This document shows positions 9,333 through 18,968 of a stretch of DNA of 54,289 nucleotides, in pieces. The stretch is from positions 1 through 54,289 of the forward strand of contig NW_026970881.1 in the NCBI RefSeq assembly GCF_963678635.1. Reading direction: 5' to 3'. Both the position numbers and the translations under genes were made by a program. Every line of letters starts with the position of its first letter. The stretch's first letter is position 1. Below the pieces are notes generated by a model. It searched no databases. It was given only the letters and a program-made list of their open reading frames with translations, and was not told the DNA's origin. Origin of the DNA: Symsagittifera roscoffensis (Eukaryota > Xenacoelomorpha > Acoela > Convolutidae).

Positions 9333-10555
9333 TTAACGATAAGGATTTTTTTTGTTTCTTTCTGGCTTTTCGTTTTGCTTTATGCAATTTTTGATATCTA
9401 TGATTACAGTATCGTTACACTGCTCTTGCATAATTGCTTCAACGTCTAAATTTGCTTCTTTAGCAAAGTCGGTCATTTTTGCTATCAGTTCAAGTGAATC
9501 TGATTTATTCTCTTCAGATTGGAGACTTAGGGATTCAATTAACCTCAAAGATCTTGTTTTGGTTGCAAAATCATTTTTTGCTTTAACCAGGTCGTTGAGA
9601 AGGTTGTTCTCAACATTGCCTTCATATAAGTCAAGCCATTCTGAATTTTCCAAAGGATCATCAAGTGCAGATACTTCATCTGGAATTTCTTCATAAATGT
9701 TTTCCTTGTTTATATCTGGTATAGATAGTCGTTTGATTTGGTTAATTTGTTTGCCAAATCGGAAGAAATCTATTATATTCTGAATCGCACTACACGATTC
9801 TTCAAAATATTCTGGAGCATCTTCAATGCTGAAGTCTCCTCTGTCACTTATGTTGATTAACTTCTTTTTTCCACCTTGCACTTGAGCAATGACTGGATAG
9901 CAATCGTTTTGAAATATGTTATCATCTTTGTGGAGTACTGAATAACATATTTGTTCTCCATTGTCTAGGATGAACTTTATATCATTTGGAATGGTTTTGT
10001 GTTCTAGTTGATATCTTTTGATATCAGCGATGGGTACATTTCGGCTCAATAAGTCAGGAAAGGCTAGGTTTGAACCTGGGGTATAGATTATTTTCAAATT
10101 GTTGAATTTTGTCAATACGACTTGATATTTGAAAAATCTATGAGAAAGTTGTCCTTTTCTGGACCATAAGAAGAGAATAGGTCTGTGGTCGCAATATAGG
10201 TATAGAGGAAAGGGTGAACCTATAATGTAGAATTCATAGGTTTGCAAAGCAGATATTATTCCACATAATTCACGATGTTGAGTAGACATTTTCTGCTCAG
10301 CTTTATCAAAGACTCTGGAATTGGCAGAAACAATTCTTTTCCCTTCAGGGAAGTCTTGGATGAGTATACCTCCGGTTCCTACATTTGAGGAGTCGGCGTG
10401 AATGTGGAATGGGTAGTTTACATTAGGTATGGCATTTGAAATATCATGACAGAATTTGTCTTTCAGTTTTTGAAAAACTTCTTCATGGCATGGTAGCCAT
10501 TGAAACTTATCAATACTGTTTGCCAGTTCATATAGACATTTTGCGTCCACATAAA
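9333..10555 (-). pseudogene. pol: Element 1 RNase H and acidic linker
   Basis: RNase H of the Ty3/gypsy type, with catalytic D in FHIHADSSNVGTGG, E in QHRELCGII and D in YCDHRPILFL, ending FPDLLSRN. It is followed by about 230 residues that are strongly acidic and resemble neither RNase H nor integrase, ending at TAA 9333-9335. The region is out of frame with the reverse transcriptase just upstream: the shift lies near 10555 in a short CATA/ATAC-type repeat and looks like slippage. The linker between RNase H and integrase is longer than in most Ty3/gypsy elements, and its function is unknown. Confidence 0.85.
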
Positions 10556-11776
10556 AATTATGTATGTGCTGTAGAATCCCATGACACCTAAAACTCCTAG
10601 TACTTCTGTTTTTGATTCAGGGGATTTCATTTTTTTTATGTCATCAATTCGTGAAGCGATTGGGGAAAGACCATCTTTAGAGACAACGTGGCCTAGAAAT
10701 TTAACTTTTATTAGGAAGAAAAAGGTTTTGTCAGGGGCAGCTTTTAAGTTGGCCTTCCGTAAAAGAGAATGATATTCTCGAATTGTATCAAACATTTCAT
10801 TTTTACTTAGACTCTGTAACAGAGTGTCGTCTATGTAAGTAATTGCTTTTTTTTCTTTAATGAGGGGTCCGAAGGCATATCTCATTAGTTTACTGAAGAA
10901 ATTTGGAAGTGGTTTCAAGCCATAGAAACCAACTTGGTAGGTATATTGTCTACCTCCTACAATGAAGCTTGTTAATTTCTGTGCCTCATCTGTTAGAGGT
11001 ACTTGATGGTAGGCGCAAGAGAGATCACTACTTGTGAAGTATGATCCGTTTATTCGGGTCATGAGAACTTGTAGTGGTTCTAATGGCCAACTACAATTGC
11101 TAGTATCTGTGATTGAGTTTAGATACCTAGCATCCAAGACCAACTTAACGTAGTCTTTTTTTGGAAGAATGATGACTGGATTTACGAACCATGAGTTCAT
11201 ATCATCTTTTTCATTTAGTTCTCTGACTATGCCTGCTTGGATTAATTCATCCATTAACTTGTCCAATTTATCTCTTAGATGGACTGGGATTTTACTCGGT
11301 CGTTGTTTTTTGAACGTTGCGTCCTTTTTGAGTGGTATATGGAATTTATGTTTTGTTTTTCCAATATCATATTTGTGATGAGAATAAACATCTTGATCCT
11401 CTATCAGCATTTGAATTAGATCTGCAAATTCATCATTCGATATATCACTTTGTGTGAAATCGAAGTCAGATAAAAATTTAATAGTAGTTTCGATTTTTTC
11501 CAAAGTACTACTATTGTCCTTATCAATTGAGGGGTTTTGGGTAAACTTTTCGTTGACTAGAAAGGCAATTAGCCGATCATTATGTTCTTTGTTTCGGTAC
11601 TTTTTAAATTGTTCTTTTAAGGGAGGCCTGCAAAGGTTCTTTGCATCATTAGAAAAGTCGGTTGCTATTTCGTTTTCATTTTTGCATACTTTGACTATAT
11701 CTGAACCAATTTGTTCAAATATTTCTGATACATTCTCTGTATCAAACACTTCAAGGGCAGGCATGTCCTTGATTTC
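10555..11776 (-). pseudogene. pol: Element 1 reverse transcriptase
   Basis: Ty3/gypsy-type reverse transcriptase. Visible motifs in order are HLRDKLDKLMDELIQAGIV, WFVNPVIILPKKD, LVLDARYLNS, SSDLSCAYHQVPL (first catalytic Asp), QVGFYGLKPLP, AITYIDDTLLQ (catalytic YIDD), LKAAPDKTFFF and FLGHVVSKDGL. About 110 residues of charged linker separate it from the macro domain upstream. A 'LPPH.RP..H.I' primer-grip-like start is replaced by HKFHIPLKKDATFKKQRPSKIP. The frame is open here, but the connection to RNase H is lost at a frameshift near 10555. Confidence 0.93.
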
Positions 11777-12211
11777 TTGTCCTGAAACATAGACAAATAT
11801 AGTAATTCCAGAATGTTGGAATACATCGACAATGATTTTGGAAACTTCTTCCCAATTCATTTTATCTAAGCCACAAGCAATTTTGGGCATTGCGATAGAT
11901 CGAATGTTATTTGCTATAGCATGATCTTTCATTTCGGACAAGGTATTGAATATAGCGTCCTAAGTGGGTTTCTGAAAGTACCTCTGTTTGGTAATTAGAT
12001 TATATATGATTTGTCCAGATTTTGGATCAATGAAGATGAGAATATCGTTAATGTTGGCATGTATTGAGTTACAAAAGTGTCGTAGCTCAGGATACCTTTT
12101 GCTAATAGATTCAGCAAATCCTTTTTTCATTGCTCTATCTGCAGAGATTGTATGGGCAATGGGCATATTCGATTCGAATATGGACCTTTTTTTGAAGTCT
12201 ACATATTGTAG
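11777..12211 (-). pseudogene. Macro domain (OARD1/TARG1-like) embedded in element 1 pro-pol
   Basis: About 145 residues between protease and reverse transcriptase fit a macro domain of the small ADP-ribosyl-acyl hydrolase class. In order: FKKRSIF, AHTISADRAMKKGFA, a helix, then ILIFIDPKSGQIIYNLITK, KPT, a helix, SIAMPKIACGLDKMNWEEV and ITIFVY. In human OARD1/TARG1 the catalytic lysine lies in the LITK-type strand and the acidic residue in the CGLD motif; both positions are kept here (Lys codon 11987-11989, Asp codon 11864-11866). The family removes ADP-ribose from acidic side chains. An in-frame TAG at 11960-11962 directly after KPT splits the domain, consistent with a point mutation of a tyrosine codon. 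It shares one frame with protease and RT, so it would be made as part of Gag-Pro-Pol. No such domain is visible in element 2. Confidence 0.8.
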
Positions 12212-13113
12212 ACAGGGGCCGGATAATTGAGTATTGCTTTCCTGTGTTTTATTGACAACAGTGTTCAGCATAAAACAGCTATCGAATTCCAAACTTTCGT
12301 TTAAAATTCTCGTTGTGAACTCATCACAATCGTGGATAGCAAATATTTTATCCTCGTATCCCTGAATATCAGTTACTGCATAGCCTAGTACACACTTGTT
12401 TAGTGTGACAGGATGATCTTTCTGATTCTCAATTAGGATAGGTAGGCTTTGCTCAATTTGAGTACAAACTGTATTAATGAAAACCAATTCGGTTTTAGTT
12501 GTATTTTTATGAGGCAGGAATGTAGTCCCTTTTTCGAAGTATGAATTTGGTTCAGCCAAGTGTTTGTATAAGTATGTAGAGCGTGCTGGAATGAACAAGG
12601 GTTCTTTCAAGTTAATTGAGACAGTTTTTGAAACGTTAGGATATTCTTTATCGTTGTTCATCAACCCGTAGGCTATTACACCTTCTTTTGATTTGAGCTC
12701 AACTGCGGGGATATCAAAGTAGAGAGCTTTTAAGAAGAGATGACAAAAGTCTACTCCTAACAGATTAGCAGTCTTTTCTTCAGTTATCCACACTTTGTGG
12801 TTAGATGGATATTTTCCATCAGTGTCGAAACAAGATTGAATAGATGTATGGCCAAACATACGTATATCAGATCCATTATAAGTCTTTGCTTTAATTTTGG
12901 ATCGGTAAATTGTCATTTTTTGACCTAATTTTTCCAATTCTTGATAAGTTGGGTAGTTTATGATACTACAAGTTGATCCTGGATCAATCATGAATTCAAT
13001 TTCAAGTCCACTATTATTATTTTTGTCTCCGGTGGCAAAATGATATAAGCTAAGATATATCCTTGATTTAGGATTACTATCATCGCTTGGTTTCGGAGAC
13101 TTTAATAGTTTAA
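12212..13113 (-). CDS. pro: Element 1 protease region of pro-pol
   Basis: Pro is in the -1 frame relative to gag and opens at the frameshift site (13108-13114). The aspartic protease motif is IEFMIDPGSTCSIINYP, in which D-P-G-S replaces the usual D-S/T-G-A/S, so this substitution may be damaging or may mark a variant retropepsin. Downstream are YNGSDIRMFGHTSIQ and NLLGVDFCHLF, the latter matching the conserved 'ILG.DFL' strand of retropepsins. About 170 residues of less conserved sequence lead into the macro domain. The frame is open up to TAG 11960. Confidence 0.75.
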
Positions 13114-13114
13114 A
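13025..13114 (-). promoter_or_regulatory. -1 programmed ribosomal frameshift signal at gag-pro junction
   Basis: On the - strand gag reads ...CCT TTA AAC TAT TAA. The heptamer TTTAAAC (13108-13114) is in the correct X XXY YYZ phase, and the protease frame is the -1 frame. Seven nucleotides downstream, GTCTCCG (13094-13100) is perfectly complementary to CGGAGAC (+ strand GTCTCCG at 13025-13031), giving a 7-bp stem closing a 62-nt loop. Inside the loop, GATATA and TATATC can form a further hairpin. Heptamer, spacing and structure match known retroviral frameshift sites. Confidence 0.85.
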
Positions 13115-14505
13115 GGAAAGAAATCAGTGATAGCATCACAGTAATTGACTTCTTCCTCAACCCAGTGGGTAGTTTCAGACTGTATTTGATGCGATCTAAA
13201 ATTTGGTGATTGAGATCGCGTTGAGTCTCGACTGTTATTGCTATTATAGCTTCCAGTGTTGTATGGTCGACCTCTAGGGTTACTATTGAATTGCCTATTT
13301 TCTTGGTCGTAGAACTGTTTAGCAACTTGTTCATTTTCTCTGAATTTGTTTTCTCTGGGATACCTATCATCATAGGTTTGGGGTCTTTTGTTATTGAAAG
13401 ACGGTTGTGCATTAGCCTTTTGGAAATTGTTTCCGTTATAGTTATAATTATGGCGAATGCCATAGTTATTTTGGCTAGGATTTGAATTGTTAGTAGATCT
13501 GTTTTGGTTATCCCAAAACCGGTTGCTTGGGTTAGGGTTACTCTGGTTAGGGAAGTTATTTGGTCTTCGATTTCGTTTATAATCAGTTTCAAATGAAACT
13601 CTTCGTTCATTTTTTGTTGTGAGCTCTTTCCTCAACTTATTTACTTTGTCCTGAACTTGCTTTTTTGAACATCTAGATATAGAATGTCCATTCGTTCTGC
13701 AATATTCGCAAAATCGTGTACTATTAGGTCTTCCCTTGATGTCAGGGTGACGTCGTTGAAATGAAGTCTGGTCATTGATTGCACTAACTTCTTGATTCTT
13801 GATCAATTTAGTTAGTTCTTTAATTTGAGTTTCTAATGAAGTCATTTTATCCGTTGTTGACTTATTAGCAGGATCAGTAGCAACAATGAATGTTAGATCC
13901 ATAGTGATTACATGATTTGTGAATTGATCCCAATTGGCATTTGGATGCTCCTTCATGTATTCATGAGCTTTTTGTTTAAGGGCTAGAGGTCTTAGTCCCT
14001 TAATTGAGAAATCGATATACTTTTGACTTCTTTGTCTGGTTTGTATAGTTTTCTCAGCATTTTGAGCAGCTTCATCAACATGAACTGTTACATCAATACT
14101 TTCGGGCCATCCTCTATCTAAAGAAGATTTAATTCTGTGGAAGTAATTCTTTATTAATTCGCCATCTTGGCGAGCTGCATTTTCAGCATCAATTCTATGT
14201 TTGAATTGATCTCGTCCGTCAGTGAATCTGTTCAGGAACAGATCTTTGAGTTGTGCCCATGTGGTAGCATTGGTTACATTATCATTGAACCATTCAAGAG
14301 ATGTATCAGTTAACAATGATCCGAATAGGGATCGTTGTCTGCTATCATAGCTGCGTCGTGCATCATTATCAGCAGGTCTTTGACCTAATGAGAAAAGAAT
14401 TTTGTTTTCAACTGAATTCCAAAAAGCCGTAGCATTTTGGTTCGGATCGTTTCCCGAAAATGTCATTAAAGACAAATTGGGATGGGATATTGGGGTATCA
14501 GCCAT
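13102..14505 (-). CDS. gag: Element 1 Gag
   Basis: 467 residues, open throughout. Residues about 10-210 are a retrotransposon Gag/capsid-like domain (LSLMTFSGNDPNQNATAFWN, then SLEWFNDN and TWAQLKDLFLNRF, helix-rich). One CCHC zinc knuckle follows at about residue 270: CEYCRTNGHSISRC (C-x2-C-x4-H-x4-C). The C-terminal 150 residues are Asn/Arg/Ser-rich with repeated NN and RP motifs, likely RNA-binding. The ATG at 14505 lies about 205 bp after the primer binding site. The stop TAA (13102) follows the slippery heptamer by one codon. It is the only major sense-strand ORF of element 1 without damage. Confidence 0.92.
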   Translation of the reverse strand: MADTPISHPNLSLMTFSGNDPNQNATAFWNSVENKILFSLGQRPADNDARRSYDSRQRSLFGSLLTDTSLEWFNDNVTNATTWAQLKDLFLNRFTDGRDQFKHRIDAENAARQDGELIKNYFHRIKSSLDRGWPESIDVTVHVDEAAQNAEKTIQTRQRSQKYIDFSIKGLRPLALKQKAHEYMKEHPNANWDQFTNHVITMDLTFIVATDPANKSTTDKMTSLETQIKELTKLIKNQEVSAINDQTSFQRRHPDIKGRPNSTRFCEYCRTNGHSISRCSKKQVQDKVNKLRKELTTKNERRVSFETDYKRNRRPNNFPNQSNPNPSNRFWDNQNRSTNNSNPSQNNYGIRHNYNYNGNNFQKANAQPSFNNKRPQTYDDRYPRENKFRENEQVAKQFYDQENRQFNSNPRGRPYNTGSYNSNNSRDSTRSQSPNFRSHQIQSETTHWVEEEVNYCDAITDFFPLNY

Positions 14506-14710
14506 TTTATATTTAGTTTAAAACTTTAAAAAGAAAGATAGAAAAATTTATAAATTTATTTATAAAACTTAAATTTCCGATTTGGAAATTTATTACTTCT
14601 CTTTATTTGTAAGAGAACTTTCAACAATTCTCCAGTTTGAGAATTGGAATCTTTGCTGTTTATCTCTTTTTGAGACTATAGCAATTTTTGCGAATTTTTA
14701 GAAGGTGAGC
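14506..14710 (-). other. Element 1 5' leader
   Basis: About 200 AT-rich bases between primer binding site and gag ATG. Packaging signals would be expected here; none can be pointed to, and I see no strong splice donor. Confidence 0.4.
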
Positions 14711-14726
14711 CTCACTGGTCGCACCA
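14711..14726 (-). promoter_or_regulatory. Element 1 primer binding site
   Basis: On the - strand TGGTGCGACCAGTGAG begins 3 nt after the 5' LTR. The leading TGG pairs with a tRNA CCA end. Element 2 uses TGGTGCGACCATAAG, sharing the first 11 bases, so both probably use tRNAs with the same acceptor stem. The tRNA was not identified. Confidence 0.75.
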
Positions 14727-14729
14727 ATT

Positions 14730-15387
14730 TATTACGCTTAGCAAAAACTATAGACGTCGGACAAAACGCTTGCTAGGAATAAAGGGTCCTTTCTACTTTC
14801 TATCTTAGAAAGTAAATCTAAAATTCGCTGAGAAATATTTTATTAAAAAAAGAAGTTAGTATGAATTTACAGCAAGTTGCCTTTTGACTCAATATCTATT
14901 TTAACGGTGAGATTAGAGATGTTTTTTAGAGATTGGTTGGGGTGGTTGAGGAGAGTGGTGTTGGTGTTAGAAGAGATATTGTTGGGATATTAGAGAGGGA
15001 GGTAGTGGTGTTAGAAGAAAAATTGTTGGGAATGAATTCCCGTAGTTTTGAGCTTCTATTTATACTCAGATGGGGAAATCACGCCACTTTTCGTATCAAA
15101 TGAGAAGTTACTTCTTAACTTCGTATTCTCTATTCGTACATTCGTATTTTACGAGAAGAAGGTTTCGTATGCTCGTATTTTACGAGAGGAATCGTTATTA
15201 TTCGCATTGAACGAGAATAGTCGTTTCAATTCTCAATGCTTAAAACGTTATACGAATTATTCCAATAGCATTTCCCTTCCTTTTGCAAGGGAATAAAAAC
15301 ATATTTCTTTTGGTGGTGGCGGCGGCGTCACATTTTGTAAACGCAACAAAATAATTCATGTTTCTGTTTCTATTTGAAATCAGAACA
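14730..15387 (-). repeat. Element 1 5' LTR
   Basis: 658 bp, the partner of 1723-2378, starting TGTTCTG and ending GCGTAATA on the - strand. TATAAATAG at 15056-15064 is the likely promoter of the genomic RNA. It is followed by AACC at 15388-15391, the right target duplication. Confidence 0.9.
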
Positions 15388-15391
15388 AACC
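15388..15391. repeat. Target site duplication of element 1, right copy (AACC)
   Basis: Identical to 1719-1722 on the other side of the element. Confidence 0.8.
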
Positions 15392-17027
15392 TCAGCGAGT
15401 GATATTTTGCGGAATGATTCTGCCTGCTGTTTCGTTTTTGAGTTAAGCCCTACTGCTAGTGAGCCCATCTAAACTTTGTAAATTTGTGAAATTTTCGATT
15501 GCTTTTTTATTTTTATTAGCCGCACTATTTCGAATAAAGTTCAAGTTTCATATATGGCATGTACTGGATTCAATATAATTTTTGCCGAACAATGATGTTA
15601 TAAATTGACTGATATGTTTTCAACTAAAGATTACCCAACCGAACCTTCGGGGAAAAATTGGTGCATAAACTTGGATGCGGGGAGTACCGGAAATCAAGTC
15701 AAAGCATGTAAAAAAGTAAATTGCTTTCTGCGGTTATCTTAATGAAAAATATAAATGTATAGATATTTGAGCTTGAAAAAGATATGAATAAAGATACATA
15801 AAATCATTGATTTTCTTGTGTATATGTGTACCCGCACTGGAGTTTCATGGGATATAATCGATTGTAATGGATTATATTGGCAAAAAAATTTAACCCATTG
15901 AATCAATTTTCATGACCCATCCAAAACCATGAAATTGGATTTTTTAAGGATTATAATCGATTGCTTTCAATTTTTAAGAATTCATTATAACTGATTAATT
16001 TGAAAATATAATCGACTTCTTTAGGCAACAAAAATCCATGAAAACCACTTTTTTCTGCAGAAAACTGTTAACAGCTAGTTAAACACTTGTAACTTTTGAA
16101 ATTGCAAGTTTAGAACCCGAAAAAAAACATGTTCATTCTTAAGAAACTCAAAAAAAGTTTGCCACCCTACTACCCCACGCCCTACCCCACTCCAAGTTTA
16201 CCAACCCACCACTAATTTATCACTCCACCTTTTACCAACACCACCTCCCCTACCCCCACCACCACCTCATCTACACCCCCACCCCCCACAAACACACACA
16301 TCCACAATTTTCGTCCCCCGTCACTCCCAAAAGCGCCCACCACCCCGCAACAGCCCGCCCACACGGTGGCGGTACTATAAACAGGGGGAGGTGATTGGAG
16401 GCCCTGAAATGCACGTTTAAGCAAGTCCCAGGTCTTTTCCCATCATATCCCTCCGCCACTCCCCCACGCCTTCAACCATTAAAAACCCCCTCATTCAAGT
16501 TAGAGGAGAAGGGGTAGTGGGCAAAGGAAATTTTTTACTATGGGGATGGTAAAAAAATAACAGTTAAATAAAATGTATGTTAAACTGCCAAGTTGAAAAA
16601 CTAGAGAAACTTAAATGTATAAAATCTTATGTGAAAAATTGAAGTTTATGACTTGTATTCCGTAGCAACTGCACTAAATAGGAAGTGAGATAACTCTGCA
16701 AAATTCACCAATAACCTCTCAAAGTTTATAATGTTTATAATCCATTTCTAAAGACAAAAAACATAATTCCCATAATATGAAAATGAAAAGGATATATGCT
16801 TAATGAAAACGTATCTTCCCATAATTTGTTATTTGCTAAATTAAGTCACAATAAAGAGAAGATTATTATACAAAAATTGCTAGCTTTGTGAACTTTTAAG
16901 GAGAATCGAACCAAATTGGCAGTATTTAGAGGCTCCAAATGGAGTTACTAGACCCCAATTAGTGAATCTAAATAAGTCTGTGACTTAATCTGCTCTGCGA
17001 ATGAAATGAACTTAATTGTATTTCCAG
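15392..17027 (+). other. Remainder of synaptotagmin-like intron
   Basis: Non-coding. It contains the motif CCCGCACTGGAG near 15831 followed by AATCGATT-rich sequence, which is related to the TIR family seen at 19178 and 24086. A C-rich, G-poor stretch lies at about 16160-16500 (CCCCAC and ACCACC repeats). Short open frames there are composition artefacts. Confidence 0.5.
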
Positions 17028-17189
17028 GTCAAAAACCGAGACTTGTTCGGGTCCAGTCACGAGATAGGGGCGGTGAGGTTTGGGGTGGAGCCGGACAGTG
17101 AGAAGGCGGAGAGACAGTGGGAGGCGATGATCACACACCTGCGCAAGCCACAGACACAGTGGCACTACCTGCTACCCTCCCAGAATTAG
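17028..17189 (+). CDS. Synaptotagmin-like gene, last exon (C2B end with WHxL motif)
   Basis: Acceptor GTATTTCCAG (AG 17026-17027) in phase 0, matching the donor at 1594. It encodes 53 residues to TAG 17187-17189. VKNRDLFGSSHEIGAVRFG aligns with the third calcium loop and last strand of a C2B domain. HLRKPQTQWHYLL is the C-terminal helix and WHxL signature that identifies synaptotagmins. The first loop-3 aspartate is asparagine and other acidic positions are missing, so together with loop 1 this C2B domain has probably lost calcium binding. The intron before it is about 15.4 kb, most of which is element 1. Confidence 0.9.
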   Translation, partial: VKNRDLFGSSHEIGAVRFGVEPDSEKAERQWEAMITHLRKPQTQWHYLLPSQN

Positions 17190-18538
17190 AACATATGAAC
17201 AAAGAAAAGAAAAAGAAGAAAACATTTTAAAATTATATAGGAGAGAGTAAGTCAGCAACTCATTCATAGCTACAATAGAAGCATACTCTTTTTGCAAAAT
17301 GTAGACAAGGAGATCAGCTATTGGACTCATTATAAATTTGAATCTTGCAAACGGTGAAATTTTGTAAATGAAAACATGAAAATTTAAAAACGAAATGATA
17401 TTATAAATAATGATTGTAAGCAATATACAGATAATTGCGTTTATTGTTTATCAAAGTCTGGCGACAACTCGCAGCAAGCCGGAACCCGCCCGCATTCAAG
17501 AAAAGTGAAAACAAATCGATTATGATGGATTTTCGTGGTCTAAACTGTTGTAAATATAATCGATTCCCATGTTACGTTGTAAATATAATCGATTCCCAAA
17601 ACAAAATTGGACTAAAAATTGATTTAAATCTTTTTTTTCTCGCAAAGACAAAACGCATTATAATTCATTTGGAATCCATTATAATGGATATTGTAATAAG
17701 TAGGAAATCACATTAGAATGTATTTTTTTCCACTTTATTTTCGTTTCGCGCGTCGTCAAAATTTTGCTAGAACTTCTGCATTTATCAAGTGAGTTATGCT
17801 GAAACTTTGCAAAGCGAGTGCACGGCCTAATCCATTTCTAAACCAAAACTCAAATTGCAAAAAGATTCCGTTTAGCTCCCAGCTCCCCCCTTCAATCCCC
17901 CTTACGTTTGTCCCTTTGCTCGCCTCCCCCCAGAACCCCCCACCTGAACACCCCCTCCCCCACCCGAGCAACCCCCCCCCCCCACTTGAACCCACCCCTA
18001 CCTCAATTGAACTCCCCCCCCCCCCACTGAACCCCCCTGAACACCCCCAACCTGAACACCCCCCACATGAACCCATCGACCCTCCACCACCTGAACCCAC
18101 TCCCCTCCCTCCCCCACCTGAACCCAACCCCCCTCCCCCTGAACCCACCACCACTTGATCACCTGAGACATCCTCCCGCCTGAACCAAATCCCTCAGCCT
18201 GAAACACCACCCCAATCCCCCTCCCCTCACCGGAACGTTGGGGGGGGGGGGGAGGGGGGGTTGTTGTAAATGGGTAAAATGGGCAAACGCTAGGGGGGGG
18301 GGGGGTAATGGAAGGGGGATTAGTCCACCTCCAACTTTACCCCCCCCCCCCAAAGTTTCTGATAATTTAACAAAATTGTTGGAGAAAAAAATTCAGTTTT
18401 TGAGTAACATAAAAAAACAATATCAAAGTTAGGCGGAAAAAAATTATTACCAACATAACTAATTTTAGTTTAAAACGTAGAAAAGACTTTATGTGTGTTG
18501 AAATTCGCATCTCAGTAAAGTGGTGAAAAACGTATTAC
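17190..18538. other. Intergenic DNA with C/G-rich low-complexity block
   Basis: No gene seen. Between about 17880 and 18358 the + strand is extremely C-rich, with imperfect 12-15-bp repeats of the form CC(C)ACCTGAACCC followed by G and C runs of 10-13 bases. The open frames there (Pro/Glu-rich or Gly-rich) follow from the repeat. Near 17488 CCCGCATTCAAG starts another AATCGATT-rich stretch of the inverted-repeat family. Confidence 0.5.
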
Positions 18539-18968
18539 CAGGGGCGGATTTAGGGGGGGCGGGGGTTGGGGCGGACGCCCCTCCTCAGGGATTCGACCCC
18601 CTGCCGACCCAAAGGGTCCCCCTTTGATACTTTTTTAGAAATCCATTTTTGGCCGACCGACCCTAAAATTTTTCTAAAGGCGCCTTTGGCGCCAATATAT
18701 GCTAACTTTGAGGAGGAGCGCGCGCCAAAAAAAACGCGACTTTTTTGTCAAAATTTTTCAAAAAACGCCCAAAAACGGTTTTTTTGACTGTTTTTTTTCA
18801 AAAGTTTGCCTGCGGCGCAGAAATTTTTGCCAAAATAGGGGCAAAACAGTGCTTTGGAAGAGCTCGAAAAATCAATTTGGTCGACCTAAAAAAAAGGTCA
18901 TCAAAATTTTCGAATTTTTTTGAAAATCCGCCCCCCCCCCCCTCGAGAAAATCCTAGATCCGCCCCTG
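18539..18968. mobile_element. hAT-type MITE
   Basis: 430 bp with terminal inverted repeats CAGGGGCGGATTTAGG (left) and CTAGATCCGCCCCTG (right). The flanking 8-bp sequences are CGTATTAC and CCTATTAC, a target duplication with one mismatch. CAGGGGCGGAT-type ends and an 8-bp duplication are typical of the hAT superfamily. No transposase. Confidence 0.85.

Larger units (their letters stand above)
1723..15387 (-). mobile_element. Element 1: complete 13.7-kb env-bearing Ty3/gypsy-type retroelement
   Basis: A full-length LTR element in the intron of the synaptotagmin-like gene, antisense to it. The two LTRs (656 and 658 bp) differ by about seven substitutions and two single-base gaps, so the insertion is fairly recent. 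It is flanked by AACC/AACC. In its own direction it carries primer binding site, gag, a -1 frameshift signal, protease, macro domain, reverse transcriptase, RNase H, integrase, env-like glycoprotein and an accessory ORF. A two-exon gene sits on the opposite strand between integrase and env. At 13.7 kb it is much longer than usual Ty3/gypsy elements or errantiviruses (5-9 kb). Gag is open. Pro-pol has three in-frame stops and one frameshift; env has one stop and one frameshift; the accessory ORF has one frameshift. This copy is therefore non-autonomous. Confidence 0.93.

Noticed and set aside
13110-13610. 166-codon ORF overlapping the end of element 1 gag
   Set aside because: Same cause: an alternate frame of the Asn/Arg-rich RNA-binding tail.
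16212-16459. Gly/Val-rich ORFs in the synaptotagmin-like intron
   Set aside because: Composition effect of a C-rich tract.
17796-18158. Pro/Glu-rich 120-codon ORF and Gly-rich ORFs on the other strand
   Set aside because: They follow from a C-rich tandem repeat with long C and G runs. No splice sites or conserved content.
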